From Caballeronia temeraria (GTDB lineage Bacteria > Pseudomonadota > Gammaproteobacteria > Burkholderiales > Burkholderiaceae): a stretch of 50,387 nucleotides of DNA. Position 1 is the stretch's first letter. Every line of letters begins with the position of its first letter. The notes under the pieces are model-generated. The model ran no database searches. It saw only the letters and a list, made by a program, of their open reading frames with translations, and had not been told where the DNA came from. The DNA lies in the NCBI RefSeq assembly GCF_001544795.2, contig NZ_FCOI02000045.1:1-50387 (forward strand), written 5' to 3'. This document shows positions 16,581 through 25,187 of this stretch, in pieces. The position numbers were made by a program, and so were the translations under genes.

Positions 16581-17487
16581 CGTCGATGACCGCAGCATTA
16601 CCGCAGCTGTGATCGAACAGCTCGCCCGATGCGCGTCGCCGCGCGTCCGGCAAATAGGCGAATCGCTCGTGCGCCACTTGCACGATTTTGTTCGCGACGT
16701 CGAGCCGACACAAGAAGAATGGTCCGCCGCTATTTCATTTCTGACCGAGACCGGGAAGATGTGCTCGGCTACGCGGCAGGAATTTATTCTGCTGTCGGAC
16801 ACGCTCGGCGTTTCTATGCTGGTCGATGCCATTAATCACCGTCTGCCGCAGCGCGCGACCCAGACCACCGTGCTCGGCCCGTTTTACGTCGAGCGACCGC
16901 CCGAACGCGCGCTCGGTGACCTGATCGACACACGTGAAGGTCCAGCGCTCTTTTGTGAGGGCACGGTCAGCGATGTCAACGGCAAGCCGATTGCGGGCGC
17001 CGTGGTAGACACCTGGCATTCCGATGCGGAGGGGTTTTACGACGTACAGGGCAAGGACGGTCTATCCGCGCTGACAGGCCGCGCGCGTTTCAGGACGGAC
17101 GAAAACGGCCGCTACTGGTTCCGCACCGTCCTTCCGGCCTTCTATCCCATTCCGCACGACGGACCGGTCGGCCGCATGCTCGACGCCCAAGGGCGGCATC
17201 CATTTCGCCCGGCGCACGTGCATTTCATCATCGAGGCACCAGGGTATGAGCCTTTGGTCACGCATGTTTTTCTCGCCGGCGACCCATACCTCGATTCGGA
17301 TGTCGTGTTCGGCGTAAAGGATTCCCTGATCACTCGAGTTACCCGACACGAACGCGGAAAGACGCCCGGAGGACACGCGGTCGAACAGCCGACCAACCTG
17401 TTGCATTTCGATTTCAGGCTTGCCGACCAGCAAGACGGTCGGTTACGCCGATCCTCCGAGTCTTCCGAACATCCGGCGTCAGCTTGA
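16573..17487 (+). CDS. Hydroxyquinol 1,2-dioxygenase (intradiol)
   Basis: 304 residues of an intradiol ring-cleavage dioxygenase with an N-terminal helical dimerisation domain (residues about 5-95) and the beta-sandwich catalytic domain. All four ferric-iron ligands are visible: Tyr156 in DAEGFYDVQ, Tyr191 in PAFYPIP, and His215 and His217 in RPAHVHFII, with the usual spacing. LGPFYVERPPE marks the hydroxyquinol/catechol branch; the neighbouring maleylacetate reductase favours hydroxyquinol (1,2,4-trihydroxybenzene), cleaved to maleylacetate. The ATG at 16573 overlaps the end of the reductase gene; an earlier in-frame start at 16519 would lie entirely in that gene. The C-terminus carries a Ser/Glu-rich tail of about 20 residues. 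No flavin hydroxylase making the substrate is nearby. Confidence 0.9.
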   Translation: MRNVDDRSITAAVIEQLARCASPRVRQIGESLVRHLHDFVRDVEPTQEEWSAAISFLTETGKMCSATRQEFILLSDTLGVSMLVDAINHRLPQRATQTTVLGPFYVERPPERALGDLIDTREGPALFCEGTVSDVNGKPIAGAVVDTWHSDAEGFYDVQGKDGLSALTGRARFRTDENGRYWFRTVLPAFYPIPHDGPVGRMLDAQGRHPFRPAHVHFIIEAPGYEPLVTHVFLAGDPYLDSDVVFGVKDSLITRVTRHERGKTPGGHAVEQPTNLLHFDFRLADQQDGRLRRSSESSEHPASA

Positions 17488-17607
17488 CCCGTCTCAACGT
17501 GCGCAGCCGAGCGCGCCCGAAAACGCGCAAGACCGCTTAGAGGCAGTTCCAAAGGAAGCTCCGCGAGCGCACGGCGCCACAAAAAATCAACGATTCTGGA
17601 GACTGTT

Positions 17608-19038
17608 ATGGCAAAGAGTATCGGTCGTGAAACCCACGGGACGCGCCAGACGAGAAAAGCTACCGCGAGCGGCTGGATCGGGTCCACCCTTGAATACTAC
17701 GATTTCTTCATCTACGCACAGGCTGCATCGCTAATCTTCCCGCAGATTTTCTTCCCTGGCGGCAATCCGACGATGGCCATCGTTGCTTCGCTCGGGACCT
17801 ATGGTGTCGGTTATGTGGCGCGACCAATAGGTGCATTCGTACTTGGTCACTGGGGGGACACGCACGGTCGCAAGAACGTCTTAGTTCTGTGTATGTTTCT
17901 CATGGGCCTCTCGACGATGGCAGTCGGCCTTTTGCCAACGTATGAGCAGGTCGGCATGCTCGCACCCGTGCTTCTGGTTGCCTTGCGCCTCGTCCAGGGA
18001 TTCGCCGTCGCCGGTGAGATTACGGGTGCAAGTTCAATGATCCTCGAACATGCACCGTTCGGTCGCCGCGGTTTCTACGCGAGCTTCACCTTACAGGGCG
18101 TGCAGGCGGGACAAATCTTCGCAGCCGCTGTTTTCCTTCCGCTTGCGTATTTCATGCCTGAAAGCGCATTTGTCGCTTGGGGCTGGCGCATACCGTTCCT
18201 GCTCAGCGTATTCGTGTTGATCGCAGGTTATTTTATTCGCCGCGAAGTCACCGAGTCGCCCGCATTCGTTAAGGAAGAATCCGCCGGACAACGTCCGAGC
18301 GCGCCTATCCTTGAAGCGATTCGCCACGGTTGGAAGGACATGATTCGCATTGCATGTGTTGCCCTCGTGAATGTCATTGCAGTGGTTACCGCGATCTTCG
18401 GTGCCGCGTATGCAGTGCAGCCTTCTTACGGAATCGGCTTTCACAAGAGCGTCTTCCTCTGGATTCCGGTCCTGGGCAACATCCTGGCGGTAATCGTAAT
18501 CCCCTTCTTCGGAAATCTCTCAGACAAGATTGGACGCAGACCACCAATCATCGCCGGTGCATTGTGCGCGGGCGCCCTCTCGTATTTCTATCTCTATGCC
18601 ATCAGCATCGGTAGCGTGCCTCTCGCAATCGGTGCATCCATGTTGATGTGGGGCATCGTCTATCAAGGCTATAACGCGGTGTTCCCGAGCTTCATGCCAG
18701 AACTTTTCCCTACGCGCTCGCGGGTTTCCGCGATGGCTATCGGACAAAATATCGGCACGACGATCACCGCGCTGCTGCCTGCGCTCTTTACATTCATCGC
18801 GCCACCTGGTTCGCACAACATCCCTCTGACCATTGGCACGCTCACCTTCGGCATTTGTGTGATCGCAGCGCTCGGTGCGTGGACTGCTCGTGAAACGTAT
18901 CGCGTTCCGATGGGCGAACTGGGAAATCCGCAAGCAGTGCCGATCGATGAGGCCGAATACGTGAAACTGCGCGAGAAGGTTCTTGAAGAAGAACGATCCA
19001 CCAAGGCCACACCGGCCGGACACGAAAAGTTTAACTGA
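17608..19038 (+). CDS. MHS-family MFS transporter (shikimate permease-like)
   Basis: 476 residues with twelve helices, of the metabolite:proton symporter (MHS) group of MFS proteins, the family of ShiA, KgtP and ProP. Marks: GSTLEYYDFFIYAQAA after a charged start, GYVARPIGAFVLGHWGDTHG with motif A (GDTHGRK), the helix-4 phrase LRLVQGFAVAGEITGA, WGWRIPFLLSV and FGNLSDKIGRRP in the second half. A GGAGAC site lies before the ATG. With a shikimate-dehydrogenase-like enzyme three genes upstream, uptake of a shikimate- or quinate-like acid is plausible but not shown. It follows the dioxygenase gene by 120 bases in the same direction. Confidence 0.88.
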   Translation: MAKSIGRETHGTRQTRKATASGWIGSTLEYYDFFIYAQAASLIFPQIFFPGGNPTMAIVASLGTYGVGYVARPIGAFVLGHWGDTHGRKNVLVLCMFLMGLSTMAVGLLPTYEQVGMLAPVLLVALRLVQGFAVAGEITGASSMILEHAPFGRRGFYASFTLQGVQAGQIFAAAVFLPLAYFMPESAFVAWGWRIPFLLSVFVLIAGYFIRREVTESPAFVKEESAGQRPSAPILEAIRHGWKDMIRIACVALVNVIAVVTAIFGAAYAVQPSYGIGFHKSVFLWIPVLGNILAVIVIPFFGNLSDKIGRRPPIIAGALCAGALSYFYLYAISIGSVPLAIGASMLMWGIVYQGYNAVFPSFMPELFPTRSRVSAMAIGQNIGTTITALLPALFTFIAPPGSHNIPLTIGTLTFGICVIAALGAWTARETYRVPMGELGNPQAVPIDEAEYVKLREKVLEEERSTKATPAGHEKFN

Positions 19039-19091
19039 ACAACCGCGCTTGATGCCGTGACACACAGTCACGCACACAACAGGAACAGCTT

Positions 19092-19961
19092 ATGACCAAG
19101 AACGTGAATCACTTTGGGGGAAGCACATTTTCCTTCATGTGGGAGAGCGACGCGCTCTCTTGCATGCGAAGCATGCGTGCACTCGGCCTTAACGATTTCG
19201 ACGTAATCATGGTGCCCGGCCACCTCTGGCACGATGAACTGTCTTCCGCACAGCGAGCGTCTCTTGCCGCCACGCTGAAACAGGAAGACATCCGGGTAGA
19301 GTCCATGAACCTTCCTGCGCTCGACCACAATCTCGCAAGCCGGGTGCCCGAGGCGCGCACGTATTCGATCGAACTCTTCAAGCGCGCTATGCAACTCGGT
19401 GCCGATCTCGGTGCCCGCGCGGTCGTCGCGGTGCCTGGCCGCGTGTCGTCCTTGTTTCCTCCACCGCAAGTTGAGACGGAAAAGTTGCTGGCCGATAGTC
19501 TGGAGCAGTTGCTTGCCGTCGCCGATGCGCTCGACCTGACGGTACTCATTGAGTCTCATCCGCAGACACCCATCCCGACCGTCGACAAAATCGAGTCGTT
19601 TCTCACCCGACTCGATCATCCGCGACTCAAGGTTGCCTACGACGTATCGAACGCGGAGTTCGTAGCGGAAGATCAGGTGGACGCGATTCGCAGACTGGCT
19701 CCGCGAATCGGTCAGATTCATCTCTCAGACGGTACCCGCACGCGCTGGCGTCATGACCGCGTCGGTCTAGGCTCCGTGCGCTTCGGCGACATCATGAAGG
19801 TGTTAGACGAGGTCGGCTTTCAAGGTACGCGCGTGCTCGAAATCATATCTCCGACCCCGATCGAAGATATTAAGGCATCGCTCGCTTCGCTCAATGCCTA
19901 CCGCGATGTAATTGCATCCAACAACGAAGACAACGCGGCTGTGACAGCGAGGCCCTACTAA
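19092..19961 (+). CDS. Sugar phosphate isomerase/epimerase-family TIM-barrel protein 1
   Basis: 289 residues of the AP-endonuclease-2-type TIM barrel that includes IolE, IolI and 3-dehydroshikimate dehydratases. The expected metal-ligand acids and histidine are on the strand ends: Glu in TVLIESHPQTPIPT, Asp in VAYDVSNAEF, His in IGQIHLSDG and Glu in VLEIISPTP. The charged RTRWRHDRVGLG segment is typical of the substrate side. An AGGAACA site precedes the ATG. In a cluster with a shikimate-dehydrogenase-like enzyme and hydroxyquinol cleavage, a dehydratase or epimerase acting on an oxidised alicyclic intermediate is the natural guess. Substrate is not proven; the family is broad. Confidence 0.8.
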   Translation: MTKNVNHFGGSTFSFMWESDALSCMRSMRALGLNDFDVIMVPGHLWHDELSSAQRASLAATLKQEDIRVESMNLPALDHNLASRVPEARTYSIELFKRAMQLGADLGARAVVAVPGRVSSLFPPPQVETEKLLADSLEQLLAVADALDLTVLIESHPQTPIPTVDKIESFLTRLDHPRLKVAYDVSNAEFVAEDQVDAIRRLAPRIGQIHLSDGTRTRWRHDRVGLGSVRFGDIMKVLDEVGFQGTRVLEIISPTPIEDIKASLASLNAYRDVIASNNEDNAAVTARPY

Positions 19962-20004
19962 TATGACGTCGCTAGGCTGCTTCAAAAGTGTAGGGAGAGA
20001 AGAA

Positions 20005-21358
20005 ATGGACGAAGCCATCGAACGGCAGACGATGTCGAAGGTGATCAAGCGGATCATTCCATTTGCGGCCGTGTTGTATTTCATCGCGTATCTCGACCGA
20101 GTCAATGTGAGCTTCGCAGCTTTGACGATGAAAGCAGATCTAGGTCTGTCGGATGTGGCCTATGGGACCGGCGCAGGACTGTTCTTTATTGGCTACTTCC
20201 TCTTTGAGATACCCAGCAACTTATTGCTGGAACGCTTCGGCGCTCGGCGGTGGATCGCGCGCATCATGATTGGCTGGGGCATCGCATCTATCGCGATGGC
20301 GACGGTTCAGGGGACGACGTCGTTCTATGTACTGCGGGTTCCTGCTCGGCCTCGGCGAAGCAGGCTTCTGGCCGGGCATGATGCTCTACTATACCTATTG
20401 GTTCCCGACGAAATATCGGGCACGGGTGGTCGGCTTCACCATGTTGGCGATTCCGTGCGCAAATTTCTTCGGTGCCCCCGTGTCCACCGGCATCATGTCC
20501 GTACTCAATGGCACACACGGGTTGGAGGGCTGGCGATGGCTGTTCATCGTTGAAGGGTTTCCCGCGGTAGTCGGCGGAATCCTCACGTTGCTTTTTCTCG
20601 TGGACAGTCCAGCAAAATGTACCTGGCTCGATGACACTCAGAAGTCATGGTTGCAGTCAAAACTCGCGACCGAGCAGGCAACGGCACAACAGCATGGCGC
20701 AGGCGGGTGGATCACGGCGGTCTGCGACCCGAAGATACTGTGTCTTGTCGCGATGTTCGCGCTAAACGGACTAGCCACTTACGGCGTCAACTTCTGGTTG
20801 CCGCAATTGGTCAAGACTTTCGCGCTCACGACAATGCAGACCGGCTTGGTCGCCGCCATTCCGTTCTTTTTCGCGGGTATCGCTGTCGTCCTGTGGGGTA
20901 TGCACTCCGACAGAGCAAAGGAACGTGTCTGGCATTACGCCATAGCAGGCTGGCTTTCCGCGCTTGGGCTCTTCGCTGCAGGCTTCCTTCTCAATCATCC
21001 GGTGCTGACGATGATCGCGCTTACGTTCGCCGTCATCGGTGTGAACGCCTGCCAGCCGGCATTCTGGACGATGACCGGGATGGTCCTGTCGACGACCACG
21101 GCGTCCGCGGTCGGATTTGCCTTCGTCAGTTCGGTGGGCAATCTAACGGGCTATGTGGGCCCCGTCCTGGTCGGTTGGCTCAAGCAGACTACCGGTGGCT
21201 TCGGCGCAGCGTTGCTCGTGCTCGGTTGCACCACCGTCTTAATGGGCGCCCTCCCGCTCACGCTCAGACGATTCATCGCGAATCAGGAGACAGGAAATCC
21301 AAGGCAGCGCGACGCCGAGCCGTCGGTGCAAAGAAACTTACCAGTGTCTCAACCATGA
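20005..21358 (+). pseudogene. MFS transporter (ACS-like), frameshifted near residue 111
   Basis: Two overlapping frames combine to a normal 450-residue anion:cation symporter-type MFS protein. Frame one gives IAYLDRVNVSFAALTMKADL (helix 1 signature), LFFIGYFLFEIPSNLLLERF and ends properly with TTSFYVLR; frame two takes over with FLLGLGEAGFWPGMMLYYTY, WFPTKYRARVVGFTM and a complete second half. The switch is in GGG at 20336-20338, where one G is surplus. The start at 20005 has an excellent site (AGGGAGAGAAGAA); the frame opens earlier at 19963. It follows the first TIM-barrel gene by 43 bases. Either the gene is newly inactivated or one base is wrong in the assembly. If active, it would be a second uptake system of the cluster. 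Confidence 0.85.
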
Positions 21359-21379
21359 TATTGCCCGTCCGAGATTATT

Positions 21380-22177
21380 ATGCCCAAGCTGTCGCTTCAT
21401 CATCTCACCATGCTGGATGCACATCCGCTCCAACTCGTCGATGCCGCGTACGCAGGCGGCTTTGATTACTATGGGCTGCGCATGGTTGCACCGACCGCTG
21501 CGGACACCATCGTCGATGTCGCGCATAATCCCGCGCTAATCCGGGAACTTCGGGCGCGCATGGATGCAACAGGCGTGCGTCTTCTTGACATCGAGGCGAT
21601 CTGGTTGCAGTCCGAGACCTGCATCGAAAGTCTGCTGCCTGCGATGGAGGCGGGTCATCGGCTTGGTGCAAGGCATGTGCTCACCGTCGGTTATGACGAG
21701 GATCGCGCACGTCTGCTAGACAACTTCTGCGCGCTATGCGAAGCCGCCGCCCAATTCGACATGACGGTCGGCCTGGAAATGATCACCTACTGCGCTATTG
21801 GCACATTGGATGACGCGCTTGCCACGGTTCGCGCAAGCGCGCAGCCGAACGCCCGGTTGCTGCTCGACGCACTGCAATTTTTCCGCTCCGGTGCAAAGGT
21901 CAGCGATCTTGATCGTGTGGCCCCGACGTTGATCGAATACGTACAGATCTGCGACGCTCCGCTTGCGGCGCCGATCTCGGTGGAGGAGCGGCGCGTCGAA
22001 GCACGTACCGCTCGTTTGCTGCCGAACGACGGCGAACTCCCGCTCCGCTCATTCCTGGCGGCGCTGCCTCGGAATCTTACATTGGCGGTGGAAGCACCCA
22101 CGCTTGCGCTGCGCGGGCTTCCCTTCGATGAACAAGCCGGCATCATCATGACGAAGATGAAACATTTCCTCGTATAA
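21380..22177 (+). CDS. Sugar phosphate isomerase/epimerase-family TIM-barrel protein 2
   Basis: 265 residues, again of the IolE/IolI-like TIM-barrel family but clearly different from the other copy (little identity beyond the motif places). Strand-end acids: Glu in LLDIEAIWLQSE, Glu in TVGLEMITYCAIG, Asp in LLLDALQFFRSG, Asp in YVQICDAPLAAP and Glu in LAVEAPTLAL. The opening LSLHHLTMLDAHPLQLVDAA is typical. It starts 21 bases after the second MFS gene, so both are surely co-transcribed. The order transporter-TIM barrel occurs twice in a row here (17.6-20.0 and 20.0-22.2 kb), suggesting two substrate-entry modules or two consecutive isomerisation or dehydration steps. No experimentally known close relative comes to mind. 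Confidence 0.8.
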   Translation: MPKLSLHHLTMLDAHPLQLVDAAYAGGFDYYGLRMVAPTAADTIVDVAHNPALIRELRARMDATGVRLLDIEAIWLQSETCIESLLPAMEAGHRLGARHVLTVGYDEDRARLLDNFCALCEAAAQFDMTVGLEMITYCAIGTLDDALATVRASAQPNARLLLDALQFFRSGAKVSDLDRVAPTLIEYVQICDAPLAAPISVEERRVEARTARLLPNDGELPLRSFLAALPRNLTLAVEAPTLALRGLPFDEQAGIIMTKMKHFLV

Positions 22178-22959
22178 AGAGTGCTTCCGCTTCTCGTCGG
22201 TTCTTGCTAAGGAAGTGCGATCCCGATTCTGGAGGCGGGAGGCGTGTTTTACGATGCTTTCGCGTTGGGCCACCAGAGACGCATCTATTGCTCTGAGAGC
22301 TATGACGGCTACGCGAGTCAGCGTCTCGGGAATGAAGTCGGACGAAGACTCGACCGTCGCTGGAGCTGGCGGCTGTGGCGCTCGGCTGAAGGATCTCCTC
22401 AACGCGAAAAACGGCGATTAGGATGCTCAACGCCGTGTACCGAAAAGTCACGGTACATGCGGTGCGCACGTAGTTGGACAATAACGCGCTGCACCCGAGG
22501 AACGCCAAGCACGAACAAGTGTTCTCGGACGGTTCTACAGCGAGGCGCCGGACGGCCGAATCTCTTGATCGCAGGCACGCCGCAGTGGCGGTTCGCGATA
22601 TCGGCGAGATGCGCATTTCGCTTACGACGTTACCCGTGCAGGTGAATTGGGGCAACCAACGCGCTTCAGTAGATTTCGACAACGAAAAGGGGGTGATGGC
22701 ATAACCGTCGATAGCAACGGTAACGTGGACGACGCGGTTAAGTCGTTAATGCACCACAGTGTCCGCGTCTATGATCCGACGGGCCGCATGATCGCCATGC
22801 ATACCTTTCCCTAAGCGGCCATCCAACGTCACGATCACGAGAAAGAGCGCCGTGACATACATGTACGTCACGGCTACAACCAGCCTATATCGAACCCCTT
22901 GTCTGTTGCCCTCGGGAATCTGATTACTTACAAACCTTCCTATCCAACAACACTACACC
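22178..22959. other. Gap with a coding relic and a long palindrome
   Basis: No intact gene. At about 22702-22814 the plus strand reads ITVDSNGNVDDAVKSLMHHS and VRVYDPTGRMIAMHTFP before a TAA; it looks like the C-terminal end of a protein whose upstream frame is broken, but I do not recognise it. A 26-base near-perfect palindrome lies at 22849-22874. The final stretch is presumably the promoter of the alpha/beta hydrolase gene. Confidence 0.35.
22849..22874. promoter_or_regulatory. 26-bp near-perfect palindrome, possible operator
   Basis: The core is CGTGACATACATGTACGTCA, flanked by GC and CGGC; read on the other strand it is the same except at one symmetric base pair (12 of 13 pairs match). 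It ends 85 bases before the start of the alpha/beta hydrolase gene. Regulator binding is more likely than a terminator, since no T-run follows on either side. Confidence 0.5.
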
Positions 22960-23850
22960 ATGCCGTCGAACTCCACCAGTCTCGCCCCTGAACACGTCGA
23001 CCGCGTCACGGTCAGATCTCTCACGTTAAGAGTGAACGGATTGCGCATCCATACGAGAGTGGCTGGCGCCGGCCCCGCTTTCCTGCTACTTCACGGATGG
23101 CCACAAACCTCCTACGCGTGGCGAAAGCTTATGCCCTTGCTCTCTCCTCACGCTACAGTCATAGCACCGGACTTGCGTGGTTTTGGTGATTCCAGCAAGC
23201 CCGCCACAGGTTATGACAAAAAGACAGTCGCAAGCGATCTGGCCGCACTGCTCGATGCGCTGCACATCGATAAGGCCTGCGTCGTGGGCCATGACATGGG
23301 GGGCCAGGTGGGCTATGCCTTCGCTGCGCTCTACCCGCAACTCACGGATCGATTCGTTTTCATCGAGAGTGGCCTTCCCGGCTTCGGCCAGGAGAACGCA
23401 ATGAACGTAGCGACGGGAGGTAGCTGGCACTTTGGCTTCAATATGGCGGGCGACATTTCGGAAGAACTCGTCCGCGGCCGCGAAGCATTGTTTGTCCGAC
23501 ATTTTGTGCGGCGAGATACGGTGGGAACTTTCGATCCCTCCTCCATTACCGAAGAGGACATCAATGTCTACGCAACAGCCCTAACTCAGCCGGGGGCGCT
23601 TCGCGCAAGCTTCAGCTACTACCGCACGCTCTTTGTAGATCGAGACGACAATCTCCAGTTCGGGCTGAAGAAACTCGAGATGCCAGTTCTCGCCGTAGGA
23701 TGCGACTTTGGCTACGGGGGTGGCTCGAAAGCGACCATGGAGCGCGTCGCGTCAAACGTTCGCGGCGTCGAGCTGAGTGAATCCGGCCACTACCCAGCCG
23801 AAGAGCAGCCCCAACAGCTCGCGTCGGTTCTTCTCGATTTTCTCGGCTGA
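22960..23850 (+). CDS. Alpha/beta hydrolase (epoxide hydrolase / haloacetate dehalogenase type)
   Basis: 296 residues of the alpha/beta hydrolase fold. Visible motifs: oxyanion segment LLLHGWPQTSYAW, nucleophile elbow CVVGHDMGGQVGYAF with Asp as nucleophile (as in epoxide hydrolases and haloalkanoate dehalogenases), a cap domain rich in aromatics, and the catalytic histidine in SESGHYPAEEQP. APDLRGFGDSSKP is characteristic. No signal peptide. No clear Shine-Dalgarno lies before the ATG, so the start is less certain than the fold. It follows the TIM-barrel gene after a 780-base gap with a strong palindrome, so it likely has its own promoter. An esterase or epoxide/ether hydrolase role for the pathway is possible. 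Confidence 0.85.
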   Translation: MPSNSTSLAPEHVDRVTVRSLTLRVNGLRIHTRVAGAGPAFLLLHGWPQTSYAWRKLMPLLSPHATVIAPDLRGFGDSSKPATGYDKKTVASDLAALLDALHIDKACVVGHDMGGQVGYAFAALYPQLTDRFVFIESGLPGFGQENAMNVATGGSWHFGFNMAGDISEELVRGREALFVRHFVRRDTVGTFDPSSITEEDINVYATALTQPGALRASFSYYRTLFVDRDDNLQFGLKKLEMPVLAVGCDFGYGGGSKATMERVASNVRGVELSESGHYPAEEQPQQLASVLLDFLG

Positions 23851-24202
23851 CGAAAGACGAGCATCGGTGCAATGCGACGCTGCCCGGACAAATCTGCAGT
23901 CGGCAACGGGAGAGCAGAGCAATACGATCATTGTCGGTCCACAGCAACCCCACCTTCATGCGTGATAATTCGTATTGAACTGATATGACTTTCCCTGTCA
24001 ATCGCGATCGGTCCTCGGTTTTGGGTTCATCTGAATTTCCTGAGGGCGACGTAGCAGTACGTCTCGACGGTTGGTCACACTGATATCCGCGGGTTGGTTA
24101 CCGCATTACTGTGGTCCGCCCTTTGAGCCTGCCGCTACCTAAAGTCGCAAGTCGCAAGAGATGTGTTGCATAGTCCAATCGCGGGTTACTCGGGTGCCGG
24201 GC
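23851..24202. other. Intergenic stretch, nothing recognised
   Basis: Between the hydrolase gene and the insertion-sequence scar no frame looks like a gene. No strong terminator hairpin was found. Confidence 0.25.
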
Positions 24203-24286
24203 TACGCCGCCTTCAGGAAACTCTCCGTGTTCTCGATAAGGTATCGTGGTGTCAAGGTCTAGTGTCCTGAGTTAAAAATTCATTGA
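24203..24286 (-). mobile_element. Insertion-sequence scar (transposase tail and possible element end)
   Basis: On the minus strand at 24260-24203 the words TPRYLIENTESFLKAA followed by TAG look like the C-terminus of an IS-type transposase (IS5-like is my guess). Directly beside it, TAGTGTCCTGAGTTAAAAAT at 24262-24281 resembles the terminal repeat style of Burkholderia IS elements. No full transposase gene exists here. The scar sits exactly where the lyase gene loses its 5' half. Similarity is from memory and needs a database check. Confidence 0.4.
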
Positions 24287-25141
24287 ATGATGCCGACCAC
24301 GTACTACGACGCGCACCAGATCGCCGCGGTCGATCATCCGGTGGAAGTCGGCTCGATCGTGACGAGCATCGCGCTTCATGCGGGCAGTTTCATCGAGGAC
24401 GTCATGACGCAATACGCGCAGCCGCGTCCGTGGATTCTCCTTCAGGAAGGCGGCAACAACACCTGCGTTTCCAGCGCGATGCCTCAGAAGCGCAATCCGG
24501 GCCTGCTGAATTCGACGCGCGCGGATGCATCGACTGCCATCACGCTCGCGATGGGACCGGGCATTCGCGCACACAATCTGCCGCCCGGCATGCCCGACGC
24601 GAAGGAAGTCAGGGACAACAAGGAAATGGTGAACAGCGCTGTCACCGTCCTGCGCAAGTGGGACGACATTCTCAAGGCATTGGTGATCGATCAGGGCCGG
24701 GCGCTGGAGGAACTGAACAGTGACTGGACCGCATCGCAGGAAGTCGCCGACGTGCTGATGCGCAAATACAAGCTGCCTTTCCGATTGGGCCTCCACTTCG
24801 CGTCGGAGGTTGTGGAATACGCGCGAGCGAACGATATCAAGCCCAGCGATTTCCCCTACGATCAGGCGCAGCGCATCTACGCCGAGACGACCAAAGGCTA
24901 CGGCAACGGCGTGCTGCCGATGAGCGAAGAGGAATTTCGTTCGACGCTGAATCCGGCGGCTATCGTCGATAACCGGCGTACCATCGGCGGGCCTCAACCG
25001 GCCGAGATGGAACGCATGCTGACTGGCGCATGAGCGAAGATCGCGCAGCAGGACGCATGGGTGGCCGAAAAGCGCAAGAAGATCGATTCATCGCTGGCCG
25101 GGCTCGATCGTGACTTCGACACGCTCTTGAGCAGCCGATGA
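24287..25141 (+). pseudogene. Argininosuccinate lyase/fumarase-superfamily lyase, 5'-truncated with internal TGA
   Basis: The frame begins inside a lyase of the fumarase/argininosuccinate lyase superfamily. The family signature is clear: CVSSAMPQKRNPGLLNSTRA (normally GSSxMPxKxNP), preceded by DHPVEVGSIVTSIALHAGSF and followed by helical C-terminal sequence. A complete member has about 450-500 residues; here the N-terminal half, with part of the active site, is absent and replaced by an IS-like scar. Near the end a TGA at 25031-25033 interrupts the frame, after which it continues AKIAQQDAWVAEKRKKIDSS to a TGA at 25139-25141. The gene is therefore dead by truncation. An ATG near 24287 gives an open frame but no complete enzyme. 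Confidence 0.8.
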
Positions 25142-25187
25142 CCATCGGGGTGCTGCAACGGGCTTCTCGACCCAGGCGAATGAACGC

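Noticed and set aside
20005..21358. Programmed frameshift in the second MFS gene
   Set aside because: The site is a plain GGG without slippery heptamer or downstream stimulatory structure, and other genes nearby have similar single-base lesions.
22146..22682. A 178-codon minus-strand frame after the second TIM-barrel gene
   Set aside because: It overlaps the end of the TIM-barrel gene, is rich in Ser/Arg shadow residues and has no start signal or family.
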